The notes under the pieces were generated by a model. That model was not told where the DNA came from and did not search any database. It saw nothing but the letters and a program-made list of their open reading frames with translations. Shown one piece after another: positions 1-5,293 of a stretch of 6,848 nucleotides of DNA (positions within the stretch are counted from its first letter, which is position 1; every line of letters starts with the position of its first letter). Source of the DNA: Bacillota bacterium (GTDB lineage Bacteria > Bacillota > Clostridia > Peptostreptococcales > Anaerovoracaceae); NCBI GenBank assembly GCA_022706625.1, contig JAKJCD010000097.1, forward strand, positions 1-6,848. The letters are read 5' to 3'. The translations under genes were made by a program, and so were the position numbers.

Positions 1-135
1 CAGCTGGAGGCCTTTGATGAAGGCCTTTTTGAGAGCCTCCTGGAGATCATCACCGCCGAGTCCGAAGAAAGGCTGAAATTCAAGCTGGCCAATGGGCTGG
101 AGCTTGCCGAACCCATCGAAAGGACGGTGCGTTAA
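1..135 (+). CDS. Large serine recombinase, C-terminal end only (5' truncated by window)
   Basis: Frame 1 is open from the first base to TAA at 133-135 and gives 44 residues. The peptide contains FDEGLFESLLEIITAESEER followed by a Leu/Phe-Lys strand and NGLELAEP. The same pattern (Leu/Phe-rich helix, a beta strand, then an N-G turn and a final Glu) closes the two recombinases that follow: NTELFEYTVDKVLI in the second and EFKDNIVRQFIDTIKVL plus FKNGIKVEQ in the third. This is the usual tail of large serine recombinases after the zinc ribbon and coiled coil. The catalytic domain lies upstream of the window, so whether this copy is active cannot be judged. The next gene starts 1 bp after the stop, so the two are almost certainly co-transcribed. 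The identification rests on a short stretch and on context. Confidence 0.75.
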   Translation, partial: QLEAFDEGLFESLLEIITAESEERLKFKLANGLELAEPIERTVR

Positions 136-136
136 T

Positions 137-1009
137 ATGAAAAACAGGTACATCCCCTTTGGATACTGTCTTTCCGACGGGATCATCATAGCCCACGATA
201 CAGAAGCGGAAATGGTGCGGCTGGCTTTCCAGCAATACATAGCCGGGGAATCCTACAGCAGGATCGCCGCCCTGTTGGAAAAAACGGGCTGCCCTTACAA
301 CGAAGGAACAACTCTCTGGAACAAGAACATGGTGGGACGTATCCTGCAAAACCGCAAATATATCGGACAGGACGGATACCCCGCACTGGTCACAGAGGGA
401 GAATTCACCCAGTCCATCCTGCTGCAGCAAACAAAATATACCCGCAAGGATATCCGGATACCACCGGAGGTAACAATCTTAAAAGGAAAAACGGTCTGCG
501 GAGAATGTGGACAGCCCTACGAAAGGATTCTGGACAGACGGTACGGGGAAAGATGGAAATGCAAAAGCCCCGAATGCCGCACCGCAGTGAAAATCACCGA
601 CTCCCTGCTGACAGAACAGGTCACATCCCTGCTGAACCTTGCTATAGAGAATCCGATCATCATTAAAATCCCATCTGTAGGGGTCTCATGCCATGACATC
701 GAAATAACAAGGCTCACCAATGAAATCAACCGGCAGCTGGATAAGACGGATTACGATGAGGAATACATCAAAATTCTGATCATGGCTCGGGCCGCCGCCC
801 AATATGGGAACTGCTCAGACGGCCTCTTGCCCCAAAGGGCATGTAAAATCAAAGCAGCCCTTGAACAAAGTGAACCTACTGAAATATTTAATACGGAGCT
901 GTTCGAATACACCGTAGACAAAGTCCTTATCCGGAAGGACGGGACGATATATATGATGCTGAAAATCGGACAGGTCCTTGATATAGAAAGGAGAGAAATG
1001 CCATGCTGA
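137..1009 (+). CDS. Serine-recombinase paralogue lacking the catalytic domain (recombinase domain + zinc ribbon)
   Basis: This 290-residue protein begins directly in the DNA-binding 'Recombinase' domain (PF07508 type). The domain runs from IPFGYCLSDG near residue 6 through EMVRLAFQQYIAGESYSRIA to W61, MVGRILQNRKYIGQ and the EGEF motif near 87-90. A zinc ribbon follows, with C121-x2-C124 and C142-x4-C147, then a charged helical segment and the standard recombinase tail. No Y-x-R-V-S motif, catalytic Ser or Arg-rich active site is present. ATG 137 is chosen because it lies 1 bp after the previous stop, has AGGA at 121-124 upstream, and begins at the recombinase domain; an in-frame ATG at 92 would overlap the previous gene by 44 bp. 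The gene overlaps the next one by 7 bp. It most likely acts as a non-catalytic DNA-binding partner of the flanking recombinases, which is inference. A decayed gene is less likely because the frame is intact and the zinc ligands are kept. Confidence 0.85.
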   Translation: MKNRYIPFGYCLSDGIIIAHDTEAEMVRLAFQQYIAGESYSRIAALLEKTGCPYNEGTTLWNKNMVGRILQNRKYIGQDGYPALVTEGEFTQSILLQQTKYTRKDIRIPPEVTILKGKTVCGECGQPYERILDRRYGERWKCKSPECRTAVKITDSLLTEQVTSLLNLAIENPIIIKIPSVGVSCHDIEITRLTNEINRQLDKTDYDEEYIKILIMARAAAQYGNCSDGLLPQRACKIKAALEQSEPTEIFNTELFEYTVDKVLIRKDGTIYMMLKIGQVLDIERREMPC

Positions 1010-2649
1010 CCGCACCAAGCGTTCCAGAGCCGCAAGCGATGCAGATAATCGTCATACCCGCCAATCCATTGGTAGCTCAAGAAAATGTCGTCACCCGCCA
1101 GCTTCGCGCCGCGGCATACTGCAGAGTTTCCACTGATCAGGAGGAACAGCTCAACAGCTACGAGGCACAGGTAGCGTATTATACCGACAAAATCATGGGC
1201 AACCCCGAATGGACCCTTGCCGGCATATTCGCCGACGAAGGCATCACAGGGACCTCGGTGAAAAAACGCTCCGATTTCCTGAAGATGATCCGCCTGTGCA
1301 GGAAAGGCAAGATCGATATTATACTGACCAAGTCCATCAGCCGGTTTGCCAGAAACACAGTGGACTGCCTGAATTACATACGGGAGCTGAAAGAGCTGGG
1401 TATACCGGTCATCTTCGAGAACGAAAATATCAATACGATGAAAGAAGACACGGAAATCATTATTACCATGCTGGCGGGTTTTGCCCAGGCTCAGAGTGAA
1501 TCCATCAGCCAGAACGTCCGCTGGGGCAAACGGCAAAGCTTCAAAAAAGGAAAGGTTGCCTTTCAATACAAGAGAATCTATGGATACGAGCGCGGTGAGG
1601 ATGATACTCCAAAGGTAGTCCCTGAACAAGCGGCTGTGGTAGAACGGATTTTTAAGAGCTACCTTGCCGGGAGCAGTGTGAAAGAAATAAAGGATAACCT
1701 GGAGAAAGACGGTATCCTGGCGGCGGGTGGAAAAGTCCAGTGGTCTGTCGGCGCCCTGCAATATATGCTTCAGAATGAAAAATACTGCGGCGATGCCCTT
1801 CTTCAAAAAACCTACGTGGATAACTGCATGACTAAAAAGACCAAGAAAAATAACGGGGAGCTTCCTAAATATCTGGTCAAAAATCACCATGAAAAAATCA
1901 TCGACCACTGGCTCTTTGACAAGGTACAGGCGGAAATGGCCCGGCGTTCCGGAAAGAGAAAAGTCTCTGATAAGACCCTTACCGAGCAGTCTAAATACAG
2001 CAGCAAATATGCCTTGACAGAACTTCTCATCTGTGGGTGCTGCTGCACTCCCTATAGACGGGTGACCTGGTCAAAAAAAGGCAATAAAAAGATTGTGTGG
2101 CGGTGTATCAGCCGCCTGGACCATGGCACAAAATACTGTAAAGAGTCCCCCACCATCGAGGAAGAACAGCTCCATACCGCCGTCCTGCACGCCATCAACA
2201 ACATGATGAGCAAGCGTGACCAGCTTGTCAACATCATCGAAACAAATCTGACGGTCACGCTATCCGGACAGGACAGCGATGAACTCAATCCTCTGGTTAT
2301 CGAAAATAGAATCAAAGAACTGGAAGGCCTCACACTGGAACTGGTGGACATTATCTACAAGGAGAAAAACGCTGCAGCCTATGAGGATAAGCTCAGGACA
2401 ATCACAGAGGAAATCAAGTCTCTGAAGGAAAGACAGGAACAATACCGGGCAGAGCTAAATAGCAGGGATGACCTCAACCGGCAGATGGATGATATCAGCC
2501 GGGCATTAGAGGACGCCCCCTTTGAAATATCGGAATTCAAGGACAACATCGTGCGGCAGTTTATCGACACCATCAAGGTGCTGGATAAAAATAACCTGCT
2601 GATCATTTTCAAAAACGGCATTAAGGTTGAACAGCCATTAATCGCATAG
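1003..2649 (+). CDS. Large serine recombinase (resolvase/integrase family), catalytically complete
   Basis: This 548-residue site-specific recombinase would cut and rejoin att sites through a phosphoserine link. The resolvase domain spans about residues 34-180. AAAYCRVSTDQ carries the nucleophile Ser43 with Arg41, GITGTSVKKRSDF follows near 80-92, and SRFARNTVD gives active-site Arg114 and Arg117. The recombinase domain follows (RIYGYERGEDDTPKVV to NEKYCGDALLQK, about 185-270). The zinc ribbon has C344, C347, C368 and C379. A coiled-coil segment lies at about 430-500 (KELEGLTLELVDII, IKSLKERQEQ), and the family tail ends the protein. Length is normal for the family. ATG 1003 has AAAGGAG at 987-993 upstream, and the first 7 bases overlap the previous gene, which suggests translational coupling. 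An unconserved N-terminal extension of about 33 residues precedes the catalytic domain. It is the only recombinase in the window that can be shown to hold all catalytic residues. Confidence 0.95.
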   Translation: MLTAPSVPEPQAMQIIVIPANPLVAQENVVTRQLRAAAYCRVSTDQEEQLNSYEAQVAYYTDKIMGNPEWTLAGIFADEGITGTSVKKRSDFLKMIRLCRKGKIDIILTKSISRFARNTVDCLNYIRELKELGIPVIFENENINTMKEDTEIIITMLAGFAQAQSESISQNVRWGKRQSFKKGKVAFQYKRIYGYERGEDDTPKVVPEQAAVVERIFKSYLAGSSVKEIKDNLEKDGILAAGGKVQWSVGALQYMLQNEKYCGDALLQKTYVDNCMTKKTKKNNGELPKYLVKNHHEKIIDHWLFDKVQAEMARRSGKRKVSDKTLTEQSKYSSKYALTELLICGCCCTPYRRVTWSKKGNKKIVWRCISRLDHGTKYCKESPTIEEEQLHTAVLHAINNMMSKRDQLVNIIETNLTVTLSGQDSDELNPLVIENRIKELEGLTLELVDIIYKEKNAAAYEDKLRTITEEIKSLKERQEQYRAELNSRDDLNRQMDDISRALEDAPFEISEFKDNIVRQFIDTIKVLDKNNLLIIFKNGIKVEQPLIA

Positions 2650-2661
2650 GAGAGTGAAAAA

Positions 2662-2916
2662 ATGAAACACCACAGTACCAACACGGATATAAATGTCAAG
2701 CAACAGCACCCAAAATTAAAAGTAGCCTTTTACTGCCGTGTGGCAACCGCCGCACAGCTTGAAGAACCAGAGGCCAGGAAGCCGGTGCCCAAATTAGATA
2801 TCCCTGCACCGGTATATCGGTCGGAGGAAATACTCCGACAGAACCTGGCAATGGAGCTTGATGCGATCCGGCCGGTATCCAGATTGGAGGCAATCTTACG
2901 GAACAACAGCAAATAA
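2662..2916 (+). CDS. 84-residue mini-protein with a resolvase-like N-terminal strand and Ala in place of the catalytic Ser
   Basis: The protein begins with a basic segment, then KLKVAFYCRVATAAQLEEPE at residues 18-37. This resembles the first beta strand and catalytic loop of serine recombinases (AAAYCRVSTDQEEQL in the gene upstream), but position 28 is Ala where the nucleophilic Ser would be. The rest of the catalytic domain is missing. A Pro-rich linker (about 40-51) leads to two similar helical pieces, SEEILRQN (54-61) and LEAILRNN (75-82). AGGAG at 2648-2652 lies 9 bp upstream of the ATG and overlaps the recombinase stop codon, so translation looks genuine and linked to the recombinase. 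The DNA is not closely similar to the recombinase 5' end, which argues against a recent duplication. It could be a regulator or a decayed recombinase; the function is unknown. Confidence 0.7.
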   Translation: MKHHSTNTDINVKQQHPKLKVAFYCRVATAAQLEEPEARKPVPKLDIPAPVYRSEEILRQNLAMELDAIRPVSRLEAILRNNSK

Positions 2917-2927
2917 CAAAATCATTT

Positions 2928-2953
2928 AGCGGGGTCAAACGGCTCCGCTTTTT
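2928..2953 (+). terminator. Intrinsic terminator of the recombinase operon
   Basis: AGCGGGGT (2928-2935) pairs with GCTCCGCT (2942-2949) in an 8-bp stem with two G-U wobbles and a 6-base loop. A run of five T (2949-2953) follows. It begins 12 bp after the stop of the 84-residue gene and separates the recombinase genes from the next two genes. Confidence 0.75.
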
Positions 2954-2980
2954 ATATATAAACGGAAAGACAATACATTG

Positions 2981-2988
2981 GGAAGGAG
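2981..2988 (+). promoter_or_regulatory. Ribosome binding site that decides the start of the 121-residue gene
   Basis: GGAAGGAG lies 7 bp upstream of ATG 2996, which is ideal spacing. An in-frame TTG at 2978 lies upstream of this site and would leave the site inside the coding sequence, so ATG 2996 is preferred. Confidence 0.75.
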
Positions 2989-2995
2989 CAATCAT

Positions 2996-3361
2996 ATGAC
3001 AAAGGAAGCTCTCAGCGAATTGCTGGATAAGGAAAACCTCGCCAGAGGTTATGTTTATCCCCATGACGGCAGCCGTCAGGAATACCTGTTTGAAAATACA
3101 CCCTTCAATATCGCCAACTTTATTATGCTGCATCCTGAAGCCAGGGAAATCATTTTGACGGATGAACTGGATCGGAAAATCCTGAACACCTTTGGGCACT
3201 TTATTGACCGCTGCCCGGACCAGAAGCTGCTGCCCCGGATTTTAGAACATCTTATCCCCTTGCAGACATGCGAAAGAGAGCCGCAGGAAATTCCCGTTGC
3301 CACTGTGGAGGAAGCGGATGCTCTCTATGCGGAGCGTAATGAAATGGAAATGCACATGTAG
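2996..3361 (+). CDS. Uncharacterised 121-residue protein upstream of the ArdA-like gene
   Basis: I do not recognise this protein family with confidence. It is an acidic, soluble-looking protein with no signal peptide or membrane segment. It opens with a helix (TKEALSELLDKENLARG), then GYVYPHDGSRQEYLFENTPFNIANFIMLHPEA (19-49), an extended strand EIILTDELDRKIL, a helix around NTFGHFIDRCPDQKLLPRILEHL (64-86), and a Glu-rich tail ending in MEMHM. The pattern of amphipathic helices and short strands looks like a folded single domain. The stop codon TAG (3359-3361) overlaps the ribosome binding site of the next gene, and only 11 bp separate them, so the two are probably co-transcribed and perhaps work together in antirestriction or element upkeep. 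That role is inferred from position only. No convincing promoter is visible between the upstream terminator and this gene. Confidence 0.75.
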   Translation: MTKEALSELLDKENLARGYVYPHDGSRQEYLFENTPFNIANFIMLHPEAREIILTDELDRKILNTFGHFIDRCPDQKLLPRILEHLIPLQTCEREPQEIPVATVEEADALYAERNEMEMHM

Positions 3362-3367
3362 GAGGTG
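3361..3367 (+). promoter_or_regulatory. Ribosome binding site for the GTG-started ArdA-like gene
   Basis: GGAGGTG begins at the last base of the preceding stop codon. GGAGG ends 7 bp before GTG 3373. This supports the GTG start over the first in-frame ATG at 3391, which has no comparable site at the right distance. Confidence 0.7.
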
Positions 3368-3372
3368 AAAAA

Positions 3373-4713
3373 GTGGTTTACAATCGCGAAATGGTACAGA
3401 GAATCAAAGCTCAATATCCTGCGGGCACCCGCATCCGGCTTCAGTTCATGTCGGGAGAAGCGGATATACCCTCCGGAATTACAGGAACGGTGGACTTTGT
3501 GGATGATATCGGGCAGCTTCAAATGACCTGGGATAATGGCAGAGCACTTGCCCTTGTTCCCGGAGAGGATGCGTTTACAATTATCCCTCAATCGAAGCAA
3601 GAACCCCGTATGGAAGAAACATCGGAGATTCCCGAAAAGCAGCATCTTACCGAAAACGAAGGACAAAACGCACAGGAACAGTATAGGCAAAATATCCGCT
3701 TTCCTGTCGGACTAAGCTGGATGGCTTCCCCACAGGAGGATCTATTCATAGAAAACCGGATTGCGGAAATGTCCCCTAAAGAACGACTTATGCTGGAAGC
3801 GGCTATGCAAATGACACCGGTAGAAACAGCTATCGATTTTATCAATTTGTCATTCCAGCTTTACTGTTATGAAATATGTTACCCGGCAAAAGATGACAGG
3901 GAATTAGGTGAATACGTTGCCCGATATCTGGAGTATGGCAAGGACAGCGCCCTTTCTTATATTGATAAAGAAAAGCTGGGGCGGCAATACCGTACCAGGC
4001 AGAGTCCGGGTGTTTTCATAGGTAGTGCCTATGTATTCCCGACAGGCCAAACCGCCCAGCCGGTATATGACGGCACCAATTTGCCGGAGCTAAGAGATGA
4101 CAGCTACAGCGTTAAGCTAAAATTGGTATCCGCTTCAAACAAAGAAGGCGTCTGGCTGCGTCTGCCCGATTATGCGGAAGTAAACAACGGCAGGCCCGAC
4201 GAACTTCGGATCGCCCTCGATACGCTGGGCGTACCCTCCCTGCAGGAGTGCCGGGTACTTGAAGCGGTTTGTGTGCTGCCGAACATCCAGAACCTGTTAG
4301 AGCAATACGATTCACTTGACAAGCTGGTGTGGGATGGCAATAACCTCGGGTATGTTTTGGATGAACAATGGCAAGGAAAGCCTCACGCCATGAAACAATT
4401 TCAAGCGGCGATGGAGTATGAGGGCTGCGACCGTTTGGACTTTGCGCTCGATATCTCACAAAACCTGCACTGCTATAATTTTCTTCCGGATGCCGCCGCA
4501 GTGATAGAACACGGTAAAAAAGCAGCTATCGAAAACGGGCTGGTTCGCCCCGGCACATTAACGGCGGAATCATTCGATTATGAATCTTACGGTCACCAAC
4601 AAATTCAAAATGCCGGGATGATATTAACGGACTATGGCTATATCTGGCGCAATGAAGAATCCTTTTATTACGATTACAGTCAAGCGCCAATAAAGCCAGA
4701 AATGTCAATGTGA
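3373..4713 (+). CDS. DUF4314 domain fused to a duplicated ArdA-like antirestriction protein
   Basis: The protein has 446 residues and a GTG start. Residues 4-72 match the DUF4314 pattern (YPAGTRIRLQFM, PSGITGTVDFVDDIGQLQMTW, DNGRALALVPGEDAF), a small beta-barrel-like domain common on clostridial mobile elements. A charged linker (73-108) follows. Residues 240-430 resemble ArdA, the DNA-mimic inhibitor of type I restriction enzymes: a strand with VKLKLVSAS, WLRLPDYAEV, a Y-D-S-L-D-K-L segment like the YxSIxELN of Tn916 ArdA, an acidic helical region with LHCYNF, then SFDYESYGHQ and DYGYIW near the end. Residues 125-225 look like an extra copy of the ArdA C-terminal half: EAAM...LYCYE...IDKEKLGRQ...GSAYVF matches QAAM...LHCYN...FDYESYGHQ...DYGYIW. 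The protein is acidic, as expected for a DNA mimic. Antirestriction activity is inferred from these similarities; the DUF4314 role is unknown. Confidence 0.8.
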   Translation: MVYNREMVQRIKAQYPAGTRIRLQFMSGEADIPSGITGTVDFVDDIGQLQMTWDNGRALALVPGEDAFTIIPQSKQEPRMEETSEIPEKQHLTENEGQNAQEQYRQNIRFPVGLSWMASPQEDLFIENRIAEMSPKERLMLEAAMQMTPVETAIDFINLSFQLYCYEICYPAKDDRELGEYVARYLEYGKDSALSYIDKEKLGRQYRTRQSPGVFIGSAYVFPTGQTAQPVYDGTNLPELRDDSYSVKLKLVSASNKEGVWLRLPDYAEVNNGRPDELRIALDTLGVPSLQECRVLEAVCVLPNIQNLLEQYDSLDKLVWDGNNLGYVLDEQWQGKPHAMKQFQAAMEYEGCDRLDFALDISQNLHCYNFLPDAAAVIEHGKKAAIENGLVRPGTLTAESFDYESYGHQQIQNAGMILTDYGYIWRNEESFYYDYSQAPIKPEMSM

Positions 4714-4788
4714 CAAGCGGTGGCTCCGCAGTATCATCAGGCGGGAGGTCACATGCGAATAATCGAGTATAAAATATTTCATCATACC

Positions 4789-4817
4789 TTGACATTATAT
4801 CGCCGCACCGATATAAT
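4789..4817 (+). promoter_or_regulatory. Consensus sigma-A promoter of the toxin-antitoxin operon
   Basis: TTGACA (4789-4794) and TATAAT (4812-4817) are separated by exactly 17 bp, a perfect match to the housekeeping consensus. Transcription would be expected to start near 4824, giving a leader of only about 10 bases before ATG 4835. A promoter this strong fits an operon held down by its own antitoxin. Confidence 0.85.
4794..4817 (+). promoter_or_regulatory. Palindromic operator inside the promoter, probable antitoxin binding site
   Basis: ATTATATCG (4794-4802) and CGATATAAT (4809-4817) are perfect 9-bp inverted repeats around the 6-base centre CCGCAC. The palindrome fills the spacer and covers the whole -10 box, so a bound dimer would block RNA polymerase. 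The inner half-sites read TATC-N8-GATA, which recalls the TATCC-N8-GGATA operators of E. coli HipB. Binding by the HTH protein encoded just downstream is inferred. Confidence 0.7.
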
Positions 4818-4834
4818 AATTGAAGGTGATGAAA

Positions 4835-5293
4835 ATGACAATACAACAGCTTATGAAGGACATGCAGATGTCCCGCTATCGTTTATCGAAAATCAGTGAA
4901 ATTCCATGGGCTACTCTTGCAGATATTTATTCCGGAAAAACCCGGCTGGATCGATGCAGTGCCGGGACACTTTCCAAGCTGTCTAAAGTACTCGGTCTTT
5001 CCATTGAAGAATTGCTTGCGCTGGATACAGAACAGGAAAAAGGAACATCCGATGGGAAACCGAATGGAAAAACATATTTGGAAACAGGATTGTCCGGGAG
5101 CGTCCAAGAATCAATTAAGCAATACTTAGAGGGCGAGAAAGATCAGGTGCTGCATCTTGACTGTTTATGGGGTGAATTATATGGAGCCATTAATGCCGAT
5201 CTTTGGTCTGGCTTAATTACAGAGGAACAGGCAGGATACCTGCGAGAGAAATATCTTGATTTAGGCGGAAAGGAGGATGGTATTCATGATTGA
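4835..5293 (+). CDS. XRE/HipB-like HTH antitoxin with a C-terminal extension
   Basis: The protein has 152 residues. Residues 1-63 form a five-helix XRE/Cro-type DNA-binding domain: IQQLMKDM, then SRYRLSKISE, then PWATLADIYSGKTRL as the recognition helix region, then AGTLSKLSKVLGLS and IEELLAL. A polar linker (65-85) follows. A second domain (about 86-145) contains SVQESIKQYLEG, LDCLWGELYGAINADLW and ITEEQAGYLREKYLDLG. E. coli HipB is only about 88 residues, so the extra domain is notable and may contact the kinase. ATG 4835 is chosen because AAGGTG (4823-4828) lies 6 bp upstream. TTG 4820 would fall before the predicted transcription start, and ATG 4829 is too close to the ribosome binding site. 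The gene lies directly behind a promoter with a palindromic operator and overlaps the kinase gene by 8 bp, so it is very probably an autoregulating antitoxin. Confidence 0.85.
   Translation: MTIQQLMKDMQMSRYRLSKISEIPWATLADIYSGKTRLDRCSAGTLSKLSKVLGLSIEELLALDTEQEKGTSDGKPNGKTYLETGLSGSVQESIKQYLEGEKDQVLHLDCLWGELYGAINADLWSGLITEEQAGYLREKYLDLGGKEDGIHD
5271..5276 (+). promoter_or_regulatory. Ribosome binding site of the HipA-like kinase gene
   Basis: AGGAGG lies within the antitoxin coding sequence, 9 bp upstream of ATG 5286. An in-frame ATG at 5277 directly touches this site and could not be used with it, so ATG 5286 is the likely start. Confidence 0.75.

Noticed and set aside
8..30. A terminator-like hairpin, AGGCCTT and AAGGCCT with a 5-base loop, followed by TTTT
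   Set aside because: It lies inside the coding sequence of the first recombinase, and the bases are explained by its codons (EAFDEGLF). Termination here would cut off the last 35 codons, so it is probably chance, although the stem is perfect.
92..136. Extending the 290-residue gene upstream to ATG 92
   Set aside because: The extra 15 residues overlap the coding end of the previous recombinase and match nothing in the family, while ATG 137 begins at the recombinase domain 1 bp after the upstream stop.
751..1908. A 385-residue open frame on the - strand
   Set aside because: It lies opposite two clearly recognisable recombinase genes, crosses their boundary, and its translation shows no domain or sensible start site. 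It is a shadow of the codon use on the + strand.
2954..2980. Possible promoter for the 121-residue gene, with a TATAAA-like box near 2955-2960
   Set aside because: The matching -35 region would fall inside the upstream terminator stem and has no TTGACA-like sequence. Read-through or a weak promoter is possible but cannot be supported.
4714..4733. Possible terminator after the ArdA-like gene (GCGG and CCGC hairpin)
   Set aside because: The stem is only 4 bp and no T tract follows, so it does not support termination.
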